Shown here piece by piece: positions 1-8,229 of a stretch of 51,452 nucleotides of DNA (its first letter is position 1; every line of letters starts with the position of its first letter). This DNA comes from JBNJGT01 sp964473285. Its GTDB lineage: Archaea > Nanobdellota > Nanobdellia > Woesearchaeales > JACJVW01. Position numbers and translations under genes: made by a program. Where the stretch lies: assembly GCA_964473285.1 (NCBI GenBank), contig CAYYOI010000006.1, positions 1 through 51,452 on the forward strand. Direction: 5' to 3'. The notes under the pieces were generated by a model. That model did not search any database and was not told where the DNA came from. It saw only the letters and a list, made by a program, of their open reading frames with translations.

Positions 1-64
1 AGGCTTATAAGCTCATAATCCAAAGATTATTCGCTTGTTAAGTCAACAATGTCATAAAAGGTAA

Positions 65-77
65 ATTATTTAAATTT
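65..77 (+). promoter_or_regulatory. TATA box before the decayed Lrp-type gene
   Basis: An AT-rich box with core TTATTTAAATTT is centred about 27 bp before the ATG at 98. This is the archaeal TATA spacing that gives a leaderless or nearly leaderless transcript. The promoter looks intact even though the gene behind it is broken. Confidence 0.5.
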
Positions 78-97
78 GAATTCCCATTTTTTTTCTT

Positions 98-1059
98 ATG
101 CAATTGGATGAGATCGATAAAAAAGTTCTATTCGAATTATCACAAGATGCCAGGCAGAGCTACAAGGATATTGCAAGAAAAATCAACTCAAAAAAAGATA
201 CTGTTGCCTACCATATATCTTAACTACAAAAGCAAGGCATAATAATAAAATATGTCCAGTAATATCAATCACAAAACTTGGTCTTTTTGGCTGGAAGATC
301 TATCTTCAGCTTCACGGCCTTACAAAAGAGGCAGATAAAGAGATTATGGATTCCCTCCTGAAAAAGGAATCAGTTGTCTGGGTGGCAAGATCAGTAGGCA
401 GATGGGATCTTTTGTTTGGCTTCCTCTATCATGATCCACTTGAATTCGCAAAGACCAAGAACCAGATTCTCTCAGAATTCAGCAAGTAAATAGCAAGCTA
501 TGACATAACCCTCATAGAAGATGGACTTGTTTTTGGAAGAGACTACCTTTTTGAAAAATCTACTCCAAGAAAAGACTTTATCTATGGTGGTAAACGCACA
601 GGACATGAGCTTGACAAGACCGAAAAAAAATACTCTCCCTCATAAAGAATGACGGAAGGTTTGAATACACAAGCATAGCACAGAAGCTGGACCTTGACTC
701 CCGCACCATAAGAAGCAAGGTAAAAAATCTCATGCAAAAAGGCATCCTCCAGGGATTCACTACTTTACTGGACCTAAAAAAGCTTGACATGCAACTGCAT
801 AAGCTCTGCATATACCTTAATGATCACAAGAAAGAGAAGATCTCAAAGCTGATAAATTACCTCAAGCTAAATCCAAGGACAATACACCTGATAAAATCCC
901 TGGAGCTCATGGGATTTGGAAGTTGAGATTGAATCCGGAGACCTGTTTCACATATACGGGTATATCTCTGAATTGAAGAATACATTCCCAAAAGAGATAA
1001 GAAAGATAGAGCTTGTCACAATTACAGATGAGCCTAAACTCGATTTCTTTTCGAATTAG
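98..1059 (+). pseudogene. Decayed Lrp/AsnC-type transcription regulator with two HTH segments
   Basis: Joining three frames recovers a protein of about 320 residues. It begins MQLDEIDKKVLFELSQDAR, a typical Lrp/AsnC winged helix-turn-helix start, followed by a ligand-domain-like stretch (VWVARSVGRWDLLFG). A second HTH (FEYTSIAQKLDLDSRTIRSK) lies near 660-720, and the tail ends at the TAG at 1057-1059. The damage is a TAA at 221-223, a one-base loss near 257, a TAA at 487-489, a one-base loss in the A run near 620-627, and further shifts near 910-925. Both in-frame stops sit where CAA (Gln) would fit, which suggests C-to-T changes. An intact but shorter Lrp-type gene lies at 21573. Several lesions argue for a true pseudogene, although consensus errors are possible. 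Confidence 0.8.
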
Positions 1060-1099
1060 ACACCCAGCAGGGAGTTTTTCGAAAAAATGCAGGGTAAGC

Positions 1100-1108
1100 T
1101 TTTTAAAG
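1100..1108 (+). promoter_or_regulatory. TATA box of hisS
   Basis: TTTTTAAAG is centred about 26 bp before the hisS ATG, and no Shine-Dalgarno site lies between them. This predicts a leaderless hisS mRNA. Confidence 0.6.
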
Positions 1109-1129
1109 TAATGACCCTCTCTCTTACCC

Positions 1130-2398
1130 ATGGAACCGCAACTGGCAAAGGGAGTAAAGGACTATCCACCTGGCTCAATGATAGCACGCCAGAAGATAAT
1201 AGACAGATTGACAGATGTCTTCCAGCGCTACGGGTTTAATCCCATGCAGACACCGATTCTTGAACGCTATGATACCTTAGCAGTAAAGTTTGGTGCAGGA
1301 GACCAGTCAGATGCCATGAAAGAGATATTCAAGCTCCATGACCAGGGCAACCGCGAATTAGGATTAAGATTCGAACTCACGCTTTCCTTGTGCCGCTACA
1401 TTGCCATGAACCCTAAACTAAAGATGCCCTTCAAGCGCTATGAAGTTGGAAGGGTCTACCGTGACGGACCTATAAAGCTTGGAAGACTCAGGGAGTTTAC
1501 CCAATGTGACGTTGACATTGTAGGAACAAGTTCAATGCTCTCTGACGCAGAGATAATCCTCCTTGGTCTTCGCGCTATCCGCGAGTTAGGATTAGAAGCA
1601 TACATTGAAGTAAATAATCGGAAACTTCTCAAAGGCATTCTTGAAGAAGCAAGAGTAAAGGAAAAACAGGATGAAGCAATAATTGTAATAGACAAGCTAA
1701 AAAAGATTGGAGATAAAGGGGTATCAGAAGAACTACAGGAACTTGGCATCTCCCAGGACTCAATCAACCAGATACTCGATATTCTCAAAATAACCGGTGA
1801 AACAGAAGAGATGCTTGACAAACTCAGCGAGGTCATAAAAAACGATACAGGACAACAAGGCATAAAGGAGTTACGTGAAGTATTCTCATACATTCCAGAT
1901 GATAACGCAGTATTGAACATAACCCTTGCTCGAGGCCTCAGCTATTATACTGGAACAATCTTTGAAGGTTTCCTCAAAGACTCAAAGATAACCTCTTCAA
2001 TCTGTGGAGGCGGAAGGTATGACGATATGATAGGCATGATGCTTGACCAAGACAAGAAGATTCCAGGCATCGGCATCAGCTTCGGGCTTGCCCCCATACT
2101 CGAGGCCCAGGAAGAGCAGGACAAGGAGTCAGTCACAAGAATTTACGTGATTCCCATTGGAGATGTGCAAAAAGAAGCATTACAGATAACAGAATCCTTA
2201 CGTGAAAGACACAGGTGTGACATAGACCTTAACAAGAGAGGCATAACCAAGAACCTCAAGTATGTCAACTCATACAAGATTCCCTATGCAATATTTATCG
2301 GTGAAGAAGAACTGCAAAAAGGCATCGTAAAAATACGCGATATGGAAACAGGAGAAGAGCATGCAGTGAAAAAGGAAGAGCTTAATGATTGGTTCTAG
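1130..2398 (+). CDS. hisS: Histidyl-tRNA synthetase
   Basis: This is a cytoplasmic class II aminoacyl-tRNA synthetase that charges tRNA-His with histidine using ATP. At 422 residues it has the usual HisRS length. Class II motif 2 is visible at G107-R-V-Y-R-D112. The histidine-specific motif ARGLSYYTG spans residues 267-275. The Gly-rich GGGRYDD segment begins near 293, and the motif 3 region PGIGISFGLAPI follows. The C-terminal part (about 335-422) looks like the alpha/beta anticodon-binding domain, with RGITKNLKYVNSYKIPYAIF. The ATG at 1130 is chosen because a TATA box lies 26 bp upstream. The gene is intact and flanked by two decayed genes. Assignment is secure from the motifs. Confidence 0.97.
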   Translation: MEPQLAKGVKDYPPGSMIARQKIIDRLTDVFQRYGFNPMQTPILERYDTLAVKFGAGDQSDAMKEIFKLHDQGNRELGLRFELTLSLCRYIAMNPKLKMPFKRYEVGRVYRDGPIKLGRLREFTQCDVDIVGTSSMLSDAEIILLGLRAIRELGLEAYIEVNNRKLLKGILEEARVKEKQDEAIIVIDKLKKIGDKGVSEELQELGISQDSINQILDILKITGETEEMLDKLSEVIKNDTGQQGIKELREVFSYIPDDNAVLNITLARGLSYYTGTIFEGFLKDSKITSSICGGGRYDDMIGMMLDQDKKIPGIGISFGLAPILEAQEEQDKESVTRIYVIPIGDVQKEALQITESLRERHRCDIDLNKRGITKNLKYVNSYKIPYAIFIGEEELQKGIVKIRDMETGEEHAVKKEELNDWF

Positions 2399-2401
2399 AC
2401 A

Positions 2402-2438
2402 ATCGATAAGATTTTTGCAGTTGTGCATCGATAAGATT
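2402..2438 (+). repeat. 12-bp direct repeat just after hisS
   Basis: ATCGATAAGATT occurs at 2402-2413 and again at 2427-2438, a period of 25 bp, starting 4 bp after the hisS stop codon. The rest of 2399-2573 holds no convincing gene, only a 19-codon open frame at 2507-2566. The role of the repeat is unknown. Confidence 0.5.
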
Positions 2439-2573
2439 ATTTATTCTGAAAGATTCTGGCGCACAAACCCCTCAAATACCACTTGATGAAGGAGCAGATA
2501 TGACAAATGGTTGAAAAAATAAATAAACTGGAATTTGGAGACAGAACCCTGGAAATAAGGTATTAATATTCAT

Positions 2574-3397
2574 ATGGACAGAAAAGTTGATGAGAAATCA
2601 GTTAAGATTCTTAAGAAATTGTTTTTGGAGAAGTTTCCTGTAAATTAGTTTAATAATTTAAGATATATATTAAGAAATAAGAAGATCATGATGGCTGGTG
2701 GAGTCAACATCCCTAAATTGTACAAAAAGGAAGCATCAGTGTATATCGAATATCCTGGTACTTTTAAGAAAAACGATGAGCATGATTTCAGGTTAAAAGA
2801 TTTGAAGAATTTTGATGAGGAAGAATTTGAGGAAATCGCCCTGTATGAAACAGTTCATGCATATCATGTTTTACAAGGTAAGCATGCCAAAAAAGTGTTA
2901 AATGAACTATTAGAGTTTGATAAATTCAAAGACAAGAAGAATTCTAAAGACCACATAATAAATGAACTAAATCGGTTTCCAAGGAACTGTTATTTTGAAG
3001 GGTATGCACAAGTAATTTGTCATTTAGGCAAATACTATAAACATAATAAGAGAAGTTTGAATGAAAGATATGCACAACTGATTGAATTTGGTGAAAACCT
3101 AAACAAGGCTTTTCAGAAGTTTAAAGAGAAAGGGGTCAAAAAAAGATATATTGGATTTATTGTTATTTATTCCTTATAGATTTGGACCCCCAAATGCATA
3201 GTTTTATTATGTATTACAATAAAAGAACATTCAAGGAGTTTAAGGATTATGGTGTTGAACAATTATTTACTGAATATGAAGATGTGTTTGAAAGATATAA
3301 TCTAGAGATCCCAATCTCGCTAAATAGTGGAAAAGGAAAATTTGATATTGAACACGTTAAAAAAGATATCTTAAAGAAGCCGGCTGATGAAATATAA
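2574..3397 (+). pseudogene. Decayed gene, possibly a zincin-type metalloprotease relative
   Basis: An ATG at 2574 opens a frame that meets a TAG at 2646-2648 and then continues in the same frame as a clean stretch to 3179. A one-base shift near 3160 and another near 3198 lead into the tail ending at 3397. The joined product has YETVHAYH, where Tyr (TAT, 2844-2846) may replace the first His (CAT) of an HEXXH zinc site, and a downstream FEGYAQ that could supply a glutamate ligand. The premature TAG fits a lost CAG, echoing the Gln-to-stop changes in the pseudogene at 98-1059. The protease reading rests only on this degenerate motif. The parts could also be short expressed fragments. Confidence 0.55.
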
Positions 3398-3411
3398 AAG
3401 AGACCTCTGGT

Positions 3412-3590
3412 TCACTTCTTGATTTCTTTTGTCACTTTTTCTTCTGCTAATTTATTCAGGGCATTGAAATTCTTATGCTTGATCTCTGCCTCTACACGAG
3501 CATATTGGCCACTTTTTCCCTTTTCACGGGTTGCAAGATTCTCACCGATTGATTCCAATACCAAATAATCAAGAATAAAATTTAATTTTA
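3412..3590 (-). pseudogene. C-terminal gene fragment abutting the tRNA-Leu
   Basis: On the minus strand an open frame of about 58 codons ends at the TGA at 3412-3414, with residues such as GENLATREKGKSGQYARVE and EIKHKNFNALNKLAEE. The composition is protein-like, but the frame has no ATG and runs straight back into the 3' end of the tRNA gene. It therefore looks like the 3' remnant of a gene whose front was lost at the tRNA. I do not recognise the family. The position is what one junction of an element integrated at a tRNA 3' end would produce, but no integrase motif is visible. Confidence 0.4.
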
Positions 3591-3691
3591 TGAGAGGGAG
3601 GGGATTTGAACCCCCGAACCCACTAAGGGACAGGATCTCTCAGCAGATGCACTTAAGTCCTGCGCATTTGACCAGGCTTTGCTACCCTCTC
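3591..3691 (-). tRNA. tRNA-Leu (anticodon UAA) with a short intron
   Basis: Read on the minus strand, the acceptor strands GAGAGGG and CCCTCTC pair and the discriminator is A at 3591. The D arm carries GCCTGGTCAAA. The anticodon stem CAGGA/TCCTG encloses loop CTTAAG...A with anticodon TAA. A type II variable arm (CCC/GGG) and a T arm with loop TTCAAAT follow. The discriminator A, long variable arm and anticodon identify leucine. CCA is not encoded. The mature length without the intron is 86 nt. Confidence 0.93.
3637..3651 (-). other. 15-nt archaeal intron in tRNA-Leu at position 37/38
   Basis: Removing TGCATCTGCTGAGAG restores a normal seven-base anticodon loop. The junction folds as a canonical bulge-helix-bulge. 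The anticodon stem is the outer helix and CUUA pairs with UGAG as the 4-bp central helix. The three-base bulges AG/U and AG/A carry the cut sites, and GC/GC closes an AUCU loop. This is the substrate shape for the archaeal tRNA splicing endonuclease. Confidence 0.88.
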
Positions 3692-3714
3692 GTAAGAGGA
3701 TGGAATGAGGATTC

Positions 3715-3725
3715 TCTTTTTAAAG
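3715..3725 (-). promoter_or_regulatory. TATA box of tRNA-Leu
   Basis: On the minus strand ACTTTAAAAAG lies about 25-34 bp before the tRNA 5' end at 3691, the expected box A distance. The rest of 3692-3887 contains no gene that I can support. Confidence 0.5.
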
Positions 3726-3887
3726 TTACTGGTCAACTGAGCTTATAAAACATTTCTGGAGTGAACCCGAACAACTTTGCCAAATAATCCCCATAACGGC
3801 TTGTTTGTTTTCTTTATTTTTGAACGTTTAATAATCTGCTTTTTAAAGCCGAAAATAAGTCTTCCACAAGACAAGATAGGATAAGAC

Positions 3888-3894
3888 TTATAAA
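3888..3894 (+). promoter_or_regulatory. TATA box of the restriction-modification gene
   Basis: TTATAAA is centred 28 bp before the ATG at 3919 with no Shine-Dalgarno site between, so a leaderless mRNA is likely. Confidence 0.6.
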
Positions 3895-3918
3895 CCTCCG
3901 TTACTGTACCCAGATTAG

Positions 3919-6900
3919 ATGGAGACAGAGTTGTTCAATCCAAAGACAGTGAAACGGCTTACAAGCCAGATAAAATTAAAAGCCAAACAGAAAAAAGCTG
4001 CATCTGAATGGTTGTCTTATCTTGAATCAGGTAAACTCAAGGACGAGAAAGTGAACTATTTCCGTTTCGGCGAGATAATTCTAAGAGACCTTCTCGGGTA
4101 TGATATTAAGGATATGAATTTTGAGACGGGAAATATCGAGTTTTCCTTTAAAGATGATTCCGGCAGGACAGTCCTTGGCATTGAAGCAAAAGGAACCAAG
4201 GTCAAAGACCTTTTCAAAGAACAGAAGGGTTATAGGATAGGCCAAAATACTCCGATAAATCAACTCTGGACTTATATGGGGCAGTTGAATCTGGACTATG
4301 GTATTGCTACCAATTACCGCCATTTTGTCCTGATTGATAGAAGCAAGGGATTTTCAACTTATCATCTGTTTGATTTTGAAGAGATACGGGGTAATGAGGA
4401 GAAGTTACGGGAATTCATTGCCATCTTCTCCAAGGAACAGATTATCGACAAGGGTTTTATTGAGAAACTCGAGGAGGAATCTGCACAGGAAGAAAGGAAT
4501 TTCACAAAGGAATTCTACAAGCTGTTCCATGAAACCCGGCTGATGCTTGTTACAGCGTTCAAGGAAAATGGTGCAGACCATGAGAAAGCAGTGCACTTTG
4601 CACAGATATATCTTAACAGGCTCATGTTTATCTTCTTTGTAGAAGATACTGGCAAGGTCAAAGCGAGGCTTTTTGAGGAGTCAGTTATCAGTGTTCTAAA
4701 ATCTGAGATGCTTTTAAATGACCAGTCTGTCCTTGTGAATTCAGTCATATTGAGTCTTTTTAAAAGATTGAATGAGGGTTCTACAGACCCAGTAAAAATA
4801 TTCGGATTTAATGGAGGGCTTTTCAAAGAGGAAATTCCTTCTGACATACAATTCAAAGATTTCAGGAAAAAGGAATTTTTTAAGGATGTATACCAGAATT
4901 CAAAACTCAAACAGGAGCCGGAACTTGATCCTGTCTCGCAGGAAGTATTTGGAAAATACAAGAATAAGCTTAACCCGATAATCAAGAACCTGCTTTTGAT
5001 GGCTTCCTTTGATTTTAAGACAGAAGTCTCTGTGAACATTCTAGGCCATATCTTTGAACAGTCTCTTTCCGATATCGAGAAAATCAAGGAAGGTGTGTTG
5101 TCCAAGCGTAAGAAAGAAGGGATATTCTACACTCCCGAATACATAACTGACTATATTTGTAGGAATACCATCATACCTGCACTTTCAAAGAAAAATGCCA
5201 CTACTCCTCGTGACCTTGTCCTAGAATATCAGGATGATATTTCTGAACTGGAAAAGAAGTTCAAAGAGTTAAAGGTTCTTGATCCAGCCTGTGGTTCAGG
5301 TGCATTCCTGATAAAGGCAGTGGATATCCTCTTAGAGATTCATAAAGAGGTACAGCTGTATAAGGAATTCAAGGGAGAATATACTGCTAAGTTCAAAAGA
5401 AAGAAAAAGAAATTACAAGGCCAAATGACTCTGACCAAATGGAATGAGGAAGATGAGGCACGAAAGATCATCGAGAATAATATCCATGGTGTGGATATCA
5501 ACGAGGAATCCGTTGAGATCACGAAGTTGAGTCTGTTTTTGAAGATCGCAAAGCAAAATAAAAAGTTGCTGGATCTTTCTGGAAAGATTAAGGTTGGAGA
5601 TTCGATTGTATCTGACCCTGCCTATTCATCAAAAGCATTTGACTGGAACAAGGAGTTCAAATCTGTTATGGATAAGGGTGGCTTTGATGTTGTTATTGGT
5701 AACCCTCCTTATGTCCGTCAGGAGATTCTGTCTCCAATCAAGCCTCACCTACAACAGTATAAGACCTATCATGGCATGGCTGATCTGTACGTATATTTTG
5801 TTGAGAAAGGAATAAACCTTGTGAAACAAGATGGATATATGTCATATATCTTTCCGAATAAGTTCATGCGAGCCAACTACGGAAAGCCTTTGAGGGTTTT
5901 CATAAAAGCAGAAGGCTCTATTATGACATTTATTAATTTTGATGATTTGAAAGTTTTCGAGGATGCAACAACTTATCCGGCAATACTTGTTTTTAGAAAA
6001 TCTTTGACAAACAAGAAAGAATTTGATATATGTAACGTCAAAGAAATTGATTTCGCAAATTTCACCAATTATACAAGAAAAAATAGTGTGAAATTCCCGT
6101 ATGACGGCCTTGATGATAATGGATGGAATCTGGTGGAAAGCAATGTTACAGAATTGTTCAATAAAATTAAAATTGATTCCATTACTTTTAAAGACTACAC
6201 CAAGGGAGAGATTTATAGAGGAGTACTCACTGGATTTAATGAAGCATTTGTGATAGATGAAGAAAAAAGGAAAGAACTGATAGAAAAAGACCAGAAAAGT
6301 GCCGAAATAATTAAGCCCTTCTTGACAGGTAGAGAAATCCAAAGGTATCATACAGCTTGGAAGAATCATTATCTAATATTAACAGAAATAGGTGTAGACA
6401 TTGAAAGATATCCTGCAATTTATGAACACCTCAATAACTACAAAAAGAAATTGGAGAAAAGATATGACAAGGGGAAACATTATTATGAATTGAGAGCTTG
6501 TAACTACTATTCATTATTTGAGAAACCTAAAGTCATGTACAATGTGTTTCAAGTAAAGCCTTCTTTTACATATGATGATGAAGGTTATTATATGAATAAT
6601 GCTTGTTGGTTCAGCCCAAATATGGATAAGTACATACTTGGGATTCTTAATTCAAAGCTTGGGTGGTTCCTAATAAGGAGTTATTGCACCAAAATCCAGA
6701 ATGGTTATCAACTCATCTGGAACTATCTAGAGAAGATACCAATCAAAATGGCTGATGCATCTCAAAAGGAAGCTATAATTAAAAAGGTAGATGCTATGCT
6801 TTCATATCAAAAAGAATTTAGAAAACAAAAAGACCGATTTATCGAACGTGTGAAAGATAATCTCAAACTGGAAAAGGTATCAAACAAAGTAGCTTCTTTT

Positions 6901-7122
6901 TATGAACTAAGTTTTTCGGAGTTTGAGAAGGAATTAAAGAAAGCCAAGATTAAGCTTACGCTCAAACAGCAGGATGAATGGCAGGATTATTTTGAAAGCT
7001 ATAAGAAAGAGCTAATTCAATTACAGGAGAAGATCAACAAAGTTGATGAAGAGATTGATGAATTGGTGTTTGAGTTGTATGGGTTGAATGAGGAGGAGAT
7101 ATCAATTATTAATCATGGATGA
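3919..7122 (+). CDS. Type IIG-like restriction endonuclease and N6-adenine methyltransferase
   Basis: This 1067-residue single chain combines cutting and methylation. Near residues 30-130 is a nuclease-like region, with D79/D80 and E89-A-K91 as a possible PD-(D/E)xK site. A helical linker follows. The methyltransferase has motif X-like GIFYTPEYITDYI (from 401), motif I DPACGSGAFL (from 454), GVDINEESVEI as motif II, and the catalytic motif NPPY at 595-598 typical of amino-methylating enzymes. The C-terminal 350 residues carry IWNYLEKIPIK, as in the target recognition part of TaqI/Eco57I-like enzymes, and a coiled coil. No separate specificity, nuclease, BREX or DISARM genes are nearby, so it probably acts alone. 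It is AT-rich and sits beside a tRNA, which suggests horizontal acquisition. The recognition site cannot be read from the sequence. Confidence 0.9.
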   Translation: METELFNPKTVKRLTSQIKLKAKQKKAASEWLSYLESGKLKDEKVNYFRFGEIILRDLLGYDIKDMNFETGNIEFSFKDDSGRTVLGIEAKGTKVKDLFKEQKGYRIGQNTPINQLWTYMGQLNLDYGIATNYRHFVLIDRSKGFSTYHLFDFEEIRGNEEKLREFIAIFSKEQIIDKGFIEKLEEESAQEERNFTKEFYKLFHETRLMLVTAFKENGADHEKAVHFAQIYLNRLMFIFFVEDTGKVKARLFEESVISVLKSEMLLNDQSVLVNSVILSLFKRLNEGSTDPVKIFGFNGGLFKEEIPSDIQFKDFRKKEFFKDVYQNSKLKQEPELDPVSQEVFGKYKNKLNPIIKNLLLMASFDFKTEVSVNILGHIFEQSLSDIEKIKEGVLSKRKKEGIFYTPEYITDYICRNTIIPALSKKNATTPRDLVLEYQDDISELEKKFKELKVLDPACGSGAFLIKAVDILLEIHKEVQLYKEFKGEYTAKFKRKKKKLQGQMTLTKWNEEDEARKIIENNIHGVDINEESVEITKLSLFLKIAKQNKKLLDLSGKIKVGDSIVSDPAYSSKAFDWNKEFKSVMDKGGFDVVIGNPPYVRQEILSPIKPHLQQYKTYHGMADLYVYFVEKGINLVKQDGYMSYIFPNKFMRANYGKPLRVFIKAEGSIMTFINFDDLKVFEDATTYPAILVFRKSLTNKKEFDICNVKEIDFANFTNYTRKNSVKFPYDGLDDNGWNLVESNVTELFNKIKIDSITFKDYTKGEIYRGVLTGFNEAFVIDEEKRKELIEKDQKSAEIIKPFLTGREIQRYHTAWKNHYLILTEIGVDIERYPAIYEHLNNYKKKLEKRYDKGKHYYELRACNYYSLFEKPKVMYNVFQVKPSFTYDDEGYYMNNACWFSPNMDKYILGILNSKLGWFLIRSYCTKIQNGYQLIWNYLEKIPIKMADASQKEAIIKKVDAMLSYQKEFRKQKDRFIERVKDNLKLEKVSNKVASFYELSFSEFEKELKKAKIKLTLKQQDEWQDYFESYKKELIQLQEKINKVDEEIDELVFELYGLNEEEISIINHG

Positions 7123-7675
7123 AAAGAAAAGGTTCCCTCAGGTTGTTGATTATACGATTTATTTGGCTGTCTTCTATGCAGTGTTAGTATATTTAGGTTA
7201 TTTATACAAACAAATTGTCTTTGCAAAATTGAATATACCCATATCATTGATGGAGATAACTCCTCATATGTATGCGCTTCCAATGATTTTAATTGTGTTA
7301 GGATTTATTCTTCCAATTTCTGTTATTTTGAATAGAGGATTTTTTATTTCAAAATTAAGAAAAGGATATTATCTTGAAGACAAGTATGTGTTTCCTTTCT
7401 TTTTAATTCTAATAACTTGTGTTACCTTCATTGTCATTGTTTCCCTTGCATCTTTTCATGGTTATTCTTTGAAATCTTATGATGAAGATTATCCTTTTGC
7501 ATTGTTTAAGACCAAGCATATAGAGCTAACTGACGTGGATAACCAAACTGGAAATTATCTTATGGTAACTTACAAAGATGGAATTTACTATCTTCTAGAC
7601 AGAAAAAATAATGATTCTCTAGAGACTGTTCTAATTCCTTCGGACAAAGTTAAGAAAATAAAGGTTTTATCATAA
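7115..7675 (+). CDS. Small membrane protein co-transcribed with the RM enzyme
   Basis: This 186-residue protein has about three transmembrane segments (residues about 12-32, 47-69 and 85-110), followed by an extramembrane domain of roughly 75 residues rich in charged and aromatic residues (TDVDNQTGNYLMVTYKDG). I chose the ATG at 7115, which overlaps the restriction-modification stop codon by 8 bp (ATGGATGA). An alternative ATG at 7088 would add nine residues but lies inside AGGAGG-rich sequence. The tight coupling suggests function with, or acquisition together with, the RM gene. I do not recognise the family and see no catalytic motif. Confidence 0.75.
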   Translation: MDEKKRFPQVVDYTIYLAVFYAVLVYLGYLYKQIVFAKLNIPISLMEITPHMYALPMILIVLGFILPISVILNRGFFISKLRKGYYLEDKYVFPFFLILITCVTFIVIVSLASFHGYSLKSYDEDYPFALFKTKHIELTDVDNQTGNYLMVTYKDGIYYLLDRKNNDSLETVLIPSDKVKKIKVLS

Positions 7676-7730
7676 TAGTTCTTGGCTTTCTTTTAAAGAG
7701 TATTTTACCACCAAAGGGATCAATAAAGTA

Positions 7731-7740
7731 AATATATTTT
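7731..7740 (+). promoter_or_regulatory. TATA box of the 114-residue membrane protein
   Basis: AATATATTTT is centred about 25 bp before the ATG at 7760, which fits a leaderless transcript. Confidence 0.4.
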
Positions 7741-7759
7741 ACCATATTCGCAATTATAG

Positions 7760-8104
7760 ATGAATTATCAAGAGAAGAAATCGGGCAAACGGCAAATTGG
7801 TGGAACCCTCTTTGCGATTTTAATAGCAATTTTGGTTGTTGGATTATCTTACTCCTATTCATATGGTCGGATTTTAATTCTATCTATTTTATTCTTGGGT
7901 TTTTTTGGATCTAAGATAATTTCAGTACTATCACTTATTCCTTTTATTGGCATACTATTGAGTCCTCCTGTAAGTCTCAGTGAAAGAATCACAATAAGTC
8001 TTAAACCGTTATCTGGGAGGCTAGTGTTTAGTTTTGCAATAGTTCTTGGCTTAAAATTAATTTGTGAAATCGATTTATTTTTGTTATTCTTATCTTTGGT
8101 GTAG
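7760..8104 (+). CDS. Small hydrophobic membrane protein, unknown
   Basis: This 114-residue protein has a basic N-terminal tail (MNYQEKKSGKRQIGG) and three or four hydrophobic stretches covering most of residues 16-114. It ends abruptly after a hydrophobic run (DLFLLFLSLV), so it may be shortened at its C-terminus. The start fits a TATA box 25 bp upstream. The 125 bp that follow (8105-8229) contain only AT-rich sequence between convergent genes, with T runs that could end transcription. No family is recognised. Confidence 0.55.
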   Translation: MNYQEKKSGKRQIGGTLFAILIAILVVGLSYSYSYGRILILSILFLGFFGSKIISVLSLIPFIGILLSPPVSLSERITISLKPLSGRLVFSFAIVLGLKLICEIDLFLLFLSLV

Positions 8105-8229
8105 CTTATTTATCAGAAATCTTTTCCAAAAATTTATTAATGGATTACAAGACATCATCACACATCTCTGAATAATTTCTACATTGTGCAGCGATTGAAA
8201 GTATAGATTTTTTGAGATATTCTCTTTTT

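Noticed and set aside
98..3397. Glutamine-like in-frame TAA/TAG as a sign of an altered genetic code
   Set aside because: Intact genes in the window end in TAA and TAG, and the same broken genes also carry frameshifts that no recoding would explain.
3412..3590. Partitioned SSV-type integrase fragment beside the tRNA
   Set aside because: The position fits, but no tyrosine-recombinase motif (R...HxxR...Y) is visible in the fragment, so I list it only as an unidentified remnant.
3919..7122. PglX-like methyltransferase of a BREX system
   Set aside because: It has its own nuclease-like N-terminus, and none of the other BREX genes (pglZ, brxC and so on) are nearby; a stand-alone type IIG-like enzyme fits better.
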